A stretch of 54,259 bases of DNA from Caldisericota bacterium (lineage in GTDB: Bacteria > Caldisericota > Caldisericia > Cryosericales > Cryosericaceae), in NCBI GenBank assembly GCA_030652945.1, contig JAUSAI010000100.1, positions 1 through 54,259 on the forward strand, in the 5' to 3' direction. The position numbers and the translations under genes were made by a program. Within the stretch, counting starts at the first letter, position 1, and each line of letters starts with the position of its first letter. The notes beneath the pieces are model-generated. The model worked only from the letters and a program-made list of their open reading frames with translations, did not search any database and was not told where the DNA came from. Positions 16,205 through 24,378 of the stretch are shown here, one piece after another.

Positions 16205-17506
16205 GTGAACTCGCACGAACTGAAAATCATCGAATCCGAGCAGTTGCAAGGCACCACCGAGGTGGCCACCCTTGCGGCTGTGAAGCCTCACGACGATGAG
16301 CGCGCGCTGGCGGGCTGGCTGGGTTTTCTGAGCCTGGGCAATGACAACACCTTCCGCTCGTACCGGAAGGAGGCCTTTCGGTTCCGGATGTTCCTGGAGA
16401 CCATCCACGCGCAGACACCAGGGCGCAGCACCGCACACCTGATGCGGGATGCCACCGAGATCGACGTGAAGCTCTACGAGGCCCATCTGCGAGGTCGCCT
16501 GAAGGATGAGCCTCTCGTCCCTTTGCGCGTTCCTGATGAGATCCTGCGACGCTACGGGCGCCAGGATCAGCCCTTCCTGCTCCATTTCGAGGTTGCCGGC
16601 GTGGTGATGGTTCGCCCCCTCCAACTCAAGGCCTCCAGCGTGAACCTGGCCTTGTCGGTACTGCACGCCCTCTACCAATACTGGCTGAAACCGGATCCGG
16701 AGACGAAGCTGGCCTACGTTGGAGCTAACCCGGTGCGCCGCGTGAAAGGCTCGACCAACAGGGTGCAGCGCCAGTCCAATCGCAACTTCCCGATCGAAGC
16801 CCTGCAGGCCATGATGCAGACGCTCGATGCCCAGGCCACCCAGGTACAGGCCGATGGTGAACTGGCCGGCCGAGATGCCCAGCTCAAGCGGATCGCGCGC
16901 CGGCGCTGGGTCATCGCCCTGCTCTTTGGCCTTTGGGGTCGCCGGGCGGAGATCGCCGGCCTGACCATGGACCAATTCAGCCATGACGGAAAGCGCTGGA
17001 CCGTTCTCCTTCACCGCAAGGGCGGCCATGATGAAGTGGTGGTTGTCGCGCCATGGGTGATGCAGGAGCTGACCCGGTACCGCAAGTCTCTCGGCCTCTC
17101 GCCTATCCCGCACAAAGGGGATGGCGAGGGCATGCCGGTGCTCGCCAAGCTACGCGACAGGCCTGGCAACCCGGGCGCAGCAGCTGATGACCTGGTCTAC
17201 AGGGAAGTGCAGGCTGTCGCGGCCGATGCTGCCGCGGCGCTGAGGGCCAATGAGATCCTGGTCGATCTGGACTCAGTCGATCGGGAGATAATCGCTTCTC
17301 GGCTGGATGGGGTCACCCCTCACTGGTTTCGCCATGCCGGTGCGTCCATTGCCATCAACACCGGTGCCATGAGCCTGGAGACGGCCTCCAAGATGCTTGG
17401 GCACTCGTCGGTGGCCGTCACCAGCGCCATGTACTTCCATGCGGATGAGCAGGCCATGGAGGACGGCATGCAGCGCCTGGGTGCCCAGGCCTTCGGCGCC
17501 GGCTGA
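16205..17506 (+). CDS. Tyrosine site-specific recombinase/integrase
   Basis: A 433-residue protein. An N-terminal SAM-like domain is at about 35-150 (a TFRSYRKEAFRFRMFLE helix). The catalytic set is complete: Arg in GLWGRRAEIAGLT (about 243), Lys in HRKGG (about 271), HWFRH (about 373-377), His in LGHSS (about 400) and Tyr in AMYFHAD (about 410). It therefore should cut and rejoin DNA at a specific site. No att site can be named from the window. GTG 16205 is the likely start, with only weak ribosome-site sequence; upstream in-frame codons overlap the preceding gene. Its coupling to a giant unknown protein is unusual for an integrase. Confidence 0.8.
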   Translation: MNSHELKIIESEQLQGTTEVATLAAVKPHDDERALAGWLGFLSLGNDNTFRSYRKEAFRFRMFLETIHAQTPGRSTAHLMRDATEIDVKLYEAHLRGRLKDEPLVPLRVPDEILRRYGRQDQPFLLHFEVAGVVMVRPLQLKASSVNLALSVLHALYQYWLKPDPETKLAYVGANPVRRVKGSTNRVQRQSNRNFPIEALQAMMQTLDAQATQVQADGELAGRDAQLKRIARRRWVIALLFGLWGRRAEIAGLTMDQFSHDGKRWTVLLHRKGGHDEVVVVAPWVMQELTRYRKSLGLSPIPHKGDGEGMPVLAKLRDRPGNPGAAADDLVYREVQAVAADAAAALRANEILVDLDSVDREIIASRLDGVTPHWFRHAGASIAINTGAMSLETASKMLGHSSVAVTSAMYFHADEQAMEDGMQRLGAQAFGAG

Positions 17507-17520
17507 CGATCAGAGCTGTT

Positions 17521-17856
17521 TCAGCAGCGGCTGCGCTCCCGCGGAGCACACTCTCCGGCCGTTTCAGGTCCCACCTCAAAGAAGCCCAGCTTCCTCGCCT
17601 TGGGTAGCTGCTTGAGCTGGTATTCGGCGCTCAGCGCTTCTCCCTTGCTGCCAAACACCTTGGTAGCCAGGATCCTCACCGGTGGCCACCCGCGCGTGAA
17701 CGCCGCGCCTTTGCCGGCCTGGTGCTGTGCAAACCGCTTTTCCACGTCCCGGGCGATGCCGGCGTAGAAGCGGCCGCCCGCGCATTCGAGCAGGTACAGG
17801 GTGTACGGCTGGGCGATCTCCGATGACGCGGCAGCTTCGTCCCCGGTATCGCTCAA
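17521..17856 (-). CDS. GIY-YIG nuclease domain protein
   Basis: A 111-residue protein. YTLYLLEC followed by RFYAGIARD gives the GIY-YIG motif pair (the second as YAG). Arg in KRFAQH and Glu in GEALSAEYQLKQL take the remaining catalytic positions, so the fold looks active. Single-domain proteins of this size (UPF0213/YhbQ-like) are thought to be DNA nucleases of unclear role. It ends the minus-strand cluster, converges with the recombinase gene 14 bp away, and overlaps the upstream gene as ATGA. Confidence 0.75.
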   Translation of the reverse strand: MSDTGDEAAASSEIAQPYTLYLLECAGGRFYAGIARDVEKRFAQHQAGKGAAFTRGWPPVRILATKVFGSKGEALSAEYQLKQLPKARKLGFFEVGPETAGECAPRERSRC

Positions 17857-18233
17857 TTGCCAACCTCCTGGTCCATCTCGGCCTGCTCCCCGCGCAGGTT
17901 GTCAATGGCGAACTGCGGGACGAGATACCCCATCTCTCGAAGCGCGTGCAGCCGATTGGCGCATTCACCTGGTGATGAGTCGATGTGGGCCTCCCCGTCC
18001 TCGGGCAGGCCGATAGGCTGGAGCTTGGCGCCTTCAAGCCATCTTTCCTGATCGCGGATGAAGGCAAGCATCGCACTGGGCTCCAGGTTGTGCCAGCCGG
18101 GCGGGGTTGGTGGGATGGGCCCGGCATCGGAGACATGGCGCGCCCTGCCCACATGGGTCACCCAACCGCCTTTTGATTCGTAAACGTACACATCGCAGTT
18201 GTGATCGCTGCTGCTGAAGCGGCAGTAGGTCAT
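17853..18233 (-). CDS. Small phage-type unknown protein
   Basis: A 126-residue protein starting MTYCRFSS and continuing CDVYVYESKGGWVTHVGRARH. This opening is familiar from small phage and prophage proteins of unknown function. The C-terminal half contains SPGECANRLHALREMGYLVPQFAIDNL, a helical segment. No catalytic residues are evident. ATG 18233 shares one base with the previous stop (TGATG), so it is coupled to the ASCH-like gene. Confidence 0.55.
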   Translation of the reverse strand: MTYCRFSSSDHNCDVYVYESKGGWVTHVGRARHVSDAGPIPPTPPGWHNLEPSAMLAFIRDQERWLEGAKLQPIGLPEDGEAHIDSSPGECANRLHALREMGYLVPQFAIDNLRGEQAEMDQEVGN

Positions 18234-18961
18234 CAGTTCAACCCCTTCTTGCCAACCATGGGCGCGCCAGGCAGCCTTCGAAAAATCACGACCCAGACCC
18301 AAGGATTCACATCCCAGGATCCCTCGCCATGAATTCGCTCCCACAAGGCGGAATAGGCCGCGCGCGCGGCGCCCTCCGTGCACCCCATCGACAACGCTTC
18401 GCTGGTGTCAATTCCTTCCGCCCAAGCGTCTTCGTCCGTGATGTCGTGAAGACGCTCGATGCGCACGCCCTGCACTTCCAGCTCGATGCGTACGGCCCAA
18501 CCTGGAATGAACCGGCCTACCTTGAATCTCCACCCCCACTCGTTCCCGGTATGCGGCGAAGCGATCATCTGTTGCGGCTTCTCAGGATGATCCGCGGCGT
18601 AGAAAATCGGAGCACCCTTCATGGGCTGATAGCTCCACTTCGGGCGACCTTTGGGCGTCTTCCCGAACGGCACCCGCTCGCACCACATCCAGGCCGATTC
18701 CTTGACCAGAAGGTGATCGCCTCGGATTCCATACGGACTGGTGATCGCTGAGTTCTTCTCGCGCGAGATGGATTCACCCTGCGGGTATGCAAGCCACATG
18801 GAAAGGGCGAACTCGCCATCGTCTTGCTTCGTCTTGCTCAGAACCTTGATGACCTCATCCGCTGCGGGCTGAGGAGAAACGATCCGCCGGGTTTGGTTCT
18901 TGGAGTCGTCGAGCGTTGATCGCACCATAGGCGCGGACATGAGGATGTACCTGGCTTTCAC
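18233..18961 (-). CDS. ASCH-like phage-type protein
   Basis: A 242-residue protein. ILMSAPMVRSTLDDSKNQTRRIV at residues 8-30 is the classic opening of a phage ASCH-like family (form ILFSAPMV.A.LDG.KTQTRR). GDHLLVKESAWMWC and a LHDITDEDAWAEGI segment follow in the expected order. ASCH domains are thought to bind RNA or modified nucleotides. GTG 18961, 8 bp after AAGGA, gives the family's start; frames further upstream are non-coding. Neighbours are a GIY-YIG nuclease and a methyltransferase operon, a nucleic-acid-handling context. Confidence 0.65.
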   Translation of the reverse strand: MKARYILMSAPMVRSTLDDSKNQTRRIVSPQPAADEVIKVLSKTKQDDGEFALSMWLAYPQGESISREKNSAITSPYGIRGDHLLVKESAWMWCERVPFGKTPKGRPKWSYQPMKGAPIFYAADHPEKPQQMIASPHTGNEWGWRFKVGRFIPGWAVRIELEVQGVRIERLHDITDEDAWAEGIDTSEALSMGCTEGAARAAYSALWERIHGEGSWDVNPWVWVVIFRRLPGAPMVGKKGLN

Positions 18962-19028
18962 TCTCTTGATCCTTGCAATAGTGGCGACGCGCGCAATCAG
19001 CGCCCCCTCAAACACTCTCTGCAAATGA

Positions 19029-19041
19029 GCATATGCGCAAA
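19029..19041. promoter_or_regulatory. Possible promoter/operator for the 18961 gene group
   Basis: The 127-bp gap between the metallopeptidase gene and the ASCH-like gene contains GCATATGC (19029-19036), a perfect 8-bp palindrome. It is joined on the minus strand to a TTTGCG element (19036-19041), with a second TTTGCA close by at 19020-19025. The same hexamer occurs at other promoters of the window. The remaining bases of the gap show nothing else. Confidence 0.4.
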
Positions 19042-19088
19042 GCGATGAGGAGACAAACGACTGCTTCTGGTGGTACTGCTCGTTCGTT

Positions 19089-19700
19089 CTATCGCTCGCT
19101 GTCGGCCATGGCAGCAAACTGAGGCGTAGCGTGCCGGCGGAGCACGTCACCCACCTTTTTGGAGCAGGCGGCCTTCGTCCGATCTGGCGCACCGGAAAGG
19201 ACTGCTTCCCACGAGTCTGCGACCACCGGGTCAAAACGGCTCCGCAGCCGTTCATAGGTCGCTGGCCGGATGATGCGCAGCAGATCAGGATTGGTGACGA
19301 AAACCCGGAAGAGTTCAGCGAACCACTCGCCGTCGTCAGGGCAGTAGCCACTGATCGGCGGCTCGCCGGCTTCGCGTCTCAGCTTCACGCTGAAGTCGCC
19401 GCGGTATCGCGCGGTCTGGGTTGAATGCATCACGTCGACGTGATGCCCCAGCTCGTGCTGGATGACCCCGTAGGGCGTTCGATCAACCGTGTTGCCCGGG
19501 AACGACCAGGACCGGCCGGCGACGCCGATATGGGCGCATTTTTCCAGGCAGACTTCGATCTTTGTCGGCCGGTAGTAGGCGCAGACACCGAACGGCCATT
19601 CAGCCGTCGACCGAATATTGACTTCCGGTACGGCCAGGCTGTTCACCTCACAGAAGCGACGCATCAGCACAATGCCATCGTCGAGAAGCCTCTGCTTCAT
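19089..19700 (-). CDS. Zinc metallopeptidase-like protein (HELGH motif)
   Basis: A 203-residue protein with YGVIQHELGHHVDVMHS at about residues 77-93, an HExxH zinc site with a third His three residues later. GEWFAELFRVFVTNP about 40 residues further on could give the distal Glu ligand. It has no signal peptide, so it would act in the cytoplasm on an unknown protein. Such zincins on mobile elements include anti-repressor and toxin types, but none can be named here. ATG 19700 overlaps the previous stop as ATGA; it is the seventh gene of the coupled operon starting at 25680. Confidence 0.65.
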   Translation of the reverse strand: MKQRLLDDGIVLMRRFCEVNSLAVPEVNIRSTAEWPFGVCAYYRPTKIEVCLEKCAHIGVAGRSWSFPGNTVDRTPYGVIQHELGHHVDVMHSTQTARYRGDFSVKLRREAGEPPISGYCPDDGEWFAELFRVFVTNPDLLRIIRPATYERLRSRFDPVVADSWEAVLSGAPDRTKAACSKKVGDVLRRHATPQFAAMADSER

Positions 19701-20377
19701 CGTGGGTGCTCTTCATGGGTTGGTGCGGCCTTGCTGTTGACGATGAGCTGGTTCAGCTTCTGAGGATCGATTCGGTGTTCATCCAGTCCCACGCCGGTGG
19801 CCACCAGGATGTGACTGAGGTAGGGGGCAAAGTCGGACACGTTCTCCGGCGACATGCCGCTGGCGATGGCAAGTTGCCCATCGGTTGCCAGATGCATGTC
19901 GACGATCTTCTGCACCTCGGGTGCGCTACCGGTGGCCGAACCACTGGTGGTGGGCACGAACCCGAGCTGCTGCGCGTTCTTCGCTGCCAGTGAAGGGTTC
20001 GGTTCATGCGGTCGGTATTTGAAGGCGACCGAGGCAAACAGCTGAATGGCAGGAAACTCGCGAGCAAAGCGGGACAGCGAATCCGCCATGGTGTTGCCGC
20101 CAGTGGAATCCACGCCCATGTCATCCGCCCAGACCATATCGAGCTTGGCATCAGCGGCCTTTTTGCATGCGGTCAACGCTCCTTCCGAGAGCAGGTTGAT
20201 GCCGATCTTGAAGTCGGGATAAAGGCCCTTGGCAACGGCCGCCACCTGGACGAGCTCGTCATCGTTGCCGTGGTGCGAGATCACAAACACGCCGTCGGCG
20301 CCGCAGATGCGCGCCAGGTCGACCTGCTGCAAGGCAAGGTCACGGTTGAGGTAGTGGATGACAGGATAGATCTTCAT
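19697..20377 (-). CDS. BtpA/SgcQ-like TIM-barrel protein
   Basis: A 226-residue protein. The order IGINLLSEGALTACKKA, then WADDMGVDSTGG, then TTSGSATGSAPEVQKIV and IASGMSPENVSDF, and VDP-like IDPQKLNQL at the end matches the BtpA/SgcQ family of TIM barrels. Those proteins are known from photosystem I assembly and from sugar-gene clusters, but their reactions are poorly known. The GSATG and SG(M/V)(S/T)PENV loops would bind a phosphate. It begins with an ATGA overlap after the second TIM-barrel-like gene, which suggests two steps of one small-molecule pathway (inference). Confidence 0.6.
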   Translation of the reverse strand: MKIYPVIHYLNRDLALQQVDLARICGADGVFVISHHGNDDELVQVAAVAKGLYPDFKIGINLLSEGALTACKKAADAKLDMVWADDMGVDSTGGNTMADSLSRFAREFPAIQLFASVAFKYRPHEPNPSLAAKNAQQLGFVPTTSGSATGSAPEVQKIVDMHLATDGQLAIASGMSPENVSDFAPYLSHILVATGVGLDEHRIDPQKLNQLIVNSKAAPTHEEHPR

Positions 20378-21141
20378 TGGGGCACCGTTTGAGTTTGAGT
20401 TTGGGTGTGGGAATGGTTGAGGTGAGCCTGCACGGCCTCCAGGCAGGCGCGGCAAGCCGCCAGATCCAGCCAGTCGTTGCCGTTTTCATCTGTTCGTCGG
20501 AGCTGGCCTTCCATGTCCACCCAGGTGGACCGAGCGAGCGCCACACCGGCGATGTGCTGCAGCTGCACTTGGAGGTTGTCAGGACCGAGGCCACCCGCAT
20601 ACCCGCAAGCGATAGGCAAGCGAGCGGGCCACTCGGCGCACAGAATCCCTCGACCACCAGAGCCATCAAACAGGACCGAATGGTTCGTGATCCCTCGCTG
20701 AGCGAGGTATTCCCAAACGCCCAGGTTTGCTTCGTTTTCCTGGGTGATGAATGTGGTTTCGGGATAGGCCTTAAGCAGATCAACCAGCCGGCCAAGATCA
20801 ACTGGCTGCCGGCGCTGGTTGAAGTTCAACTGAATGCGCCCCCGCCTTGCTGCGACCAGTTCGAGCAGCCTGATTTCGTTGGCACAGCCGGAGAGCAGGT
20901 GGGGCACACCATCCCCGCACACGTGCATGGCCACCCTGACATTCGCCGGCAAGGCCCCGAAGGCTTCGGCCAGCATCGTGATCGAGGGGTACCGCCCGGG
21001 CTGACCTTCCCGCTTTGGCGAATACAGAAATCCCCATTCGACCAGGGGGAACGAAGCTGAAAGCGAGCAAATGTCTTCAAGCGCAGTCGATGCGTCGACG
21101 CCGGTCAGCGTGCAGTGGGTCAGATTCAACGAGACAGCCAT
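20374..21141 (-). CDS. TIM-barrel-like protein with TrpF-type phosphate loop
   Basis: A 255-residue protein. Segments run as barrel strands: VSLNLTHCTL, WGFLYSP, VRVAMHVCG, GRIQLNFNQR, TTFITQENEAN, HSVLFDGSGG and PIACGYAGGLGPDN. The last loop resembles the phosphate-binding GG..P.N of phosphoribosylanthranilate isomerase-like barrels. The substrate is unknown. ATG 21141 is chosen because GAGG lies 7 bp upstream; GTG 21144 is the alternative. The C-terminal tail repeats His/Gln/Thr (HSHTQTQTQT). Coupled on both sides, it seems to act with the BtpA-like barrel. Confidence 0.5.
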   Translation of the reverse strand: MAVSLNLTHCTLTGVDASTALEDICSLSASFPLVEWGFLYSPKREGQPGRYPSITMLAEAFGALPANVRVAMHVCGDGVPHLLSGCANEIRLLELVAARRGRIQLNFNQRRQPVDLGRLVDLLKAYPETTFITQENEANLGVWEYLAQRGITNHSVLFDGSGGRGILCAEWPARLPIACGYAGGLGPDNLQVQLQHIAGVALARSTWVDMEGQLRRTDENGNDWLDLAACRACLEAVQAHLNHSHTQTQTQTVPQ

Positions 21142-22367
21142 CACTGGACCTCGGCCTTTCCGGTGCGGGCCGCGCGGCGCTCCAAGCTCTCATCGACTTC
21201 GATGTCCTGTTCCACGGCCGGATGCTCAGGGTGCCACCAGATCACCATGCCACCGTCGGAGACTGCACCGCGGGTAACGGTGCAATCGGCGTTGGTGCGC
21301 TGGATCATCACGCCGCATGGCTCATATCCCTGCGCCACAAGCTCGGCCAGTTTGCGCCCAGCCGTCGGATGTGCGGGCGGTGCTGGATCGGGCTCCGCGC
21401 CTGGAACTGCCTGTGGAGCCATTTGAAGGGCTTCCACTGCCAAGGCGTGAAAATGCTCAAAGAACAAGGGGGCAAGCCGGTCGTAGTCTGGCCTGCTTTC
21501 GAGCGGGAAGCCGATGACTTCATCCATGTTGTCCGTGAGAGCTTGCGTGGCTTCGTGCACGCGCTCGAACTCGTCGGCCAAGAGGACATCGTCCAGCATT
21601 ACCCCAGTAAAAATGGCAACGTAGAACTTGCACAGTTCGATGTGCCGCTGGGCCTTTTCGGCACCGTCCCAACGCCCATGCGTGTTGGCAATCAGGTACC
21701 TGTTGATCATGAACTCCGTATGAATGCGACATGCGGTCTTCAGTGTGCTGGCGGCCGCATGAGCAGGCCCTGATCCCATGGTGCATTGAGCCTCGGGGAG
21801 GTGGTCATTCAGCACCAGGCGGCCGCTGATGATGGCTTCCCGAATTGCGTTGATCTCCCAGGAATAGGGCTGAGCCTCGACATAGATCCGCAGGCCATCG
21901 CGGTAGTCATGCCCCTTGCGAGCGATAAACGCTTCGGCTGCCTCGCGAGTGAAGTGGGAACACACGTGGCGCCAGTGCTCCGCACGGTTCGTCACATTCA
22001 CATTCTTCAAATCCCCGAGGAGTCGCCACTGTTCGCGAAGATGAATGTCTGCGAAGCGTTCCCCGTGGGCATCCAGAGCTGTCTGATCGAGTAATGCCTG
22101 CTCTTCCTCGCCAAGGGCATGGTTGTAGAAATCCAGGGGATTTTCGTGAACCGATTCGCCATCGGCCGAGCAGGCCACCTGGGTGCCTCCGTAGAGGTCT
22201 TCCAGTCCGTAGACGTAGGCCTTCGACTGGACACAAAAGACGGGATCGGCGGTGTGGTGCCTGTCCACGCCGGGCCCGATGCAATCGTGCTCCAGGCGGT
22301 TGCGGAAATCTTCCCAGGTGGCGGCCGTCAGCGATGCGCCGCGCGCGAGTGTTGGTGGGTTCGTCAT
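21141..22367 (-). CDS. Unknown 408-residue protein
   Basis: I do not recognise it. It is soluble and largely helical: residues about 100-310 read as successive helices (EHWRHVCSHFTREAAEAFIARKG; STLKTACRIHTEFMINRYL). A Pro-rich linker at about 325-345 leads to a small C-terminal beta domain (GVMIQRTNADCTVTRGAVSDGGMVIWW). No metal or nucleotide motif is clear. ATG 22367 overlaps the upstream stop as ATGA, and its own stop overlaps the next start, so its amount should be tied to that of its neighbours. Confidence 0.6.
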   Translation of the reverse strand: MTNPPTLARGASLTAATWEDFRNRLEHDCIGPGVDRHHTADPVFCVQSKAYVYGLEDLYGGTQVACSADGESVHENPLDFYNHALGEEEQALLDQTALDAHGERFADIHLREQWRLLGDLKNVNVTNRAEHWRHVCSHFTREAAEAFIARKGHDYRDGLRIYVEAQPYSWEINAIREAIISGRLVLNDHLPEAQCTMGSGPAHAAASTLKTACRIHTEFMINRYLIANTHGRWDGAEKAQRHIELCKFYVAIFTGVMLDDVLLADEFERVHEATQALTDNMDEVIGFPLESRPDYDRLAPLFFEHFHALAVEALQMAPQAVPGAEPDPAPPAHPTAGRKLAELVAQGYEPCGVMIQRTNADCTVTRGAVSDGGMVIWWHPEHPAVEQDIEVDESLERRAARTGKAEVQ

Positions 22368-22678
22368 GCTGTTGCGGCTCCATGTTCATGGCCAGCGGCG
22401 GCCGTGCGCCACTCGCTGAGAGGTGCGCGGCCCTCGGCCGCTGCAAGGTGCTCGATGACCGCAGCCGCTGCCTGGCAGTAGGCCGGGTCGTTGAGCAGGG
22501 TCTGCCGATCAGGCCTTTTCTGAGGCAGGGCCCGGTAGGCATCCCAGACCTTCGATTGCAGGTCTTGTGGCACTTTGAGCCAATGCGGCATGCAGGTGAA
22601 AAGGCGGCGCTCGCTCGCCCAGGTGCAGCCATTCACCGAGCAGGTGTGCATGCGCTCGATCTTGCTCCAGTTCGACAT
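22364..22678 (-). CDS. Small Cys-containing protein, possible metal site
   Basis: A 104-residue protein. Its first part CSVNGCTWASERRLFTCMPHWLKVPQDLQSKVWDAYR holds three Cys and a His spaced like a small zinc site. This resembles a common small phage protein type (C..C....R..FC...W..VP..L...VW.AYR). The rest is helical. Function unknown. ATG 22678 shares a base with the AAA+ stop (TGATG), so it is coupled to the ATPase. Confidence 0.55.
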   Translation of the reverse strand: MSNWSKIERMHTCSVNGCTWASERRLFTCMPHWLKVPQDLQSKVWDAYRALPQKRPDRQTLLNDPAYCQAAAAVIEHLAAAEGRAPLSEWRTAAAGHEHGAATA

Positions 22679-24360
22679 CAGTACGCCTCGCTCAGGGTTG
22701 GGTCAAAGGACGTCGCCCGTTTGCCATCCGCTCTTCGCGGAAGGGCATTGGCGATCGGGATGGCGCGAAACATGGCGCATTGCCGGAATGTCTCGAGGCT
22801 CAGTTCCTCCTTGTTCCTTGCTGACACACGCAGGGCAAGGCGAAAGAGCATCTTGATGTCGCGAGGCGTGAGGGTGGGGAAGAGCGCGAGCAGCCCTTCG
22901 ATCAACGTCTCGCTCAAGACGGCCTTGTACTGGGCGGCCATCACGCGCCAGATCGCGGCCGCATCTTCTTTTTCCGGAGCCAGGTATTCGATGATGGCTG
23001 CGCAGCGGTGCTCGATGGCATCATCCACGTCCTGAGGGCGATTCGTGGTGAGGAACAGCAGACCGTCGAAGTATTCGAGCGTGCGCAGGAACTCGGCAAC
23101 GATGGCGTTCTGCTCAATGTTGTTGCCTCGCTTGGCGACGTACACGTCCGCCTCGTCGAGCAGCAGCACACACCCCCAGCGCTTCCCGCGCTGGAAGATC
23201 TCCTTCAGATTGCTCTCGATGCTTTCGACCGTGGTCCCCAGCGAGCCGGAGTGGATCGAATAGAGCGGCTGCTCGATCAGTTCCGCATACACCTCGGCCG
23301 TCAGTGTCTTCCCGACGCCGGGAATGCCTTTGCAGAGGATGACGTTGCCTGCGCTCTTGCCTTCGATGAAGTCGTCCACAAATGCGTCCAGGTCTGTGGT
23401 GAGCACGTCCAGAAGATCGCGGTGGGTTGCCGGGAGAACCAGCTTGTCACGCAGCGACTTGTCGTACTTGTGGGGTTCAAGGGTGTCGCTGTGAGCCCAG
23501 AGGAACTCATGCGTCCTGAGGTCAAACAGCCGAACGACAGGGTGCTCTGGAACCACACCATTGCCGAGGCCATGGCTGAGGAGATCGGATTCAGCATACC
23601 GGGCGTATGGGCCGAAATCCTTCGCTTCAAGATCGTGAATGACGCGGCGATTCTCAAGGTTGAATCCGCGGCGCATGTGATTCGACTCCTCGAACCGGTA
23701 CACCTTCCCACTGATCCGAAACTGCTTCGAAAATGCATCCTGGATCGAAGTCTGGTAGCGCTCCAGTGACGCGAGGTATGCGCTCTTGAGAGCCTGCGTT
23801 TCCTTGAAAATCCCGAATGCTGAGAGGATGTCCGTCATCTTGCGATTGGCGACATCGCGGGGTGAGAACGTGTGGGTGTTCGACTTGTTGCCGATCTTGG
23901 ACCGGTGCCCGCTTTCACCCAGAAGGCCATAGCTGATCGTATGCACCCGAACCACCTGGCTTCCTTTGCCGCGGCCGTAGGTCTGGCCATCGTCAAAGCT
24001 GATGTGGGTCACGAGCTCGGGGTAGACGGTCCCATCGTCCTCATTTACGTAGATCCAGCCATCGATCAGATCGCACTTCAGGAACGCCTCGAGCACGCCC
24101 TTGAAGGCCTTGAAGTTGGGGACTGCCCTGTCAAATGCGCCCTGCCTCGCTTGAAGGATGGATTCCGCGGCTCGCGCGGACTTCGTGTCGCGGGTTGCGC
24201 TGGCAGCCCGGATGATGTCGAGCAATGCGGCCTCACCGAGGTCAACCGTTTCGATGCTGACCTCGCGGTCCTTGATCGTGGTGCTGGCGAGCTTGCGATA
24301 CCTTTCCAGTTGTTCAGCGGTGGTGGCGAATAGCAACTCTGAGGACAGGGTGAGTGACAT
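22678..24360 (-). CDS. AAA+ ATPase
   Basis: A 560-residue protein. The first 300 residues are an unrecognised, element-specific domain. The AAA+ core follows: Walker A GIPGVGKT at about 346-353, Walker B CVLLLDEADV at about 393-402, sensor 1 in FLTTNRP, and arginine-finger region DAIEHRC. The core looks like the FtsH/spastin-type classical clade with a helical lid. It should hydrolyse ATP to remodel a protein or complex; the long N-terminal part would pick the substrate. It starts 18 bp after the methyltransferase gene and heads five more overlapping genes, including a metallopeptidase that could receive unfolded substrate (inference). Confidence 0.75.
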   Translation of the reverse strand: MSLTLSSELLFATTAEQLERYRKLASTTIKDREVSIETVDLGEAALLDIIRAASATRDTKSARAAESILQARQGAFDRAVPNFKAFKGVLEAFLKCDLIDGWIYVNEDDGTVYPELVTHISFDDGQTYGRGKGSQVVRVHTISYGLLGESGHRSKIGNKSNTHTFSPRDVANRKMTDILSAFGIFKETQALKSAYLASLERYQTSIQDAFSKQFRISGKVYRFEESNHMRRGFNLENRRVIHDLEAKDFGPYARYAESDLLSHGLGNGVVPEHPVVRLFDLRTHEFLWAHSDTLEPHKYDKSLRDKLVLPATHRDLLDVLTTDLDAFVDDFIEGKSAGNVILCKGIPGVGKTLTAEVYAELIEQPLYSIHSGSLGTTVESIESNLKEIFQRGKRWGCVLLLDEADVYVAKRGNNIEQNAIVAEFLRTLEYFDGLLFLTTNRPQDVDDAIEHRCAAIIEYLAPEKEDAAAIWRVMAAQYKAVLSETLIEGLLALFPTLTPRDIKMLFRLALRVSARNKEELSLETFRQCAMFRAIPIANALPRRADGKRATSFDPTLSEAY

Positions 24361-24378
24361 GGGATTTCCGTGTTGACT

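Noticed and set aside
16103-17113. 336-residue minus-strand frame
   Set aside because: Antisense to the tyrosine recombinase; all catalytic motifs are on the plus strand.
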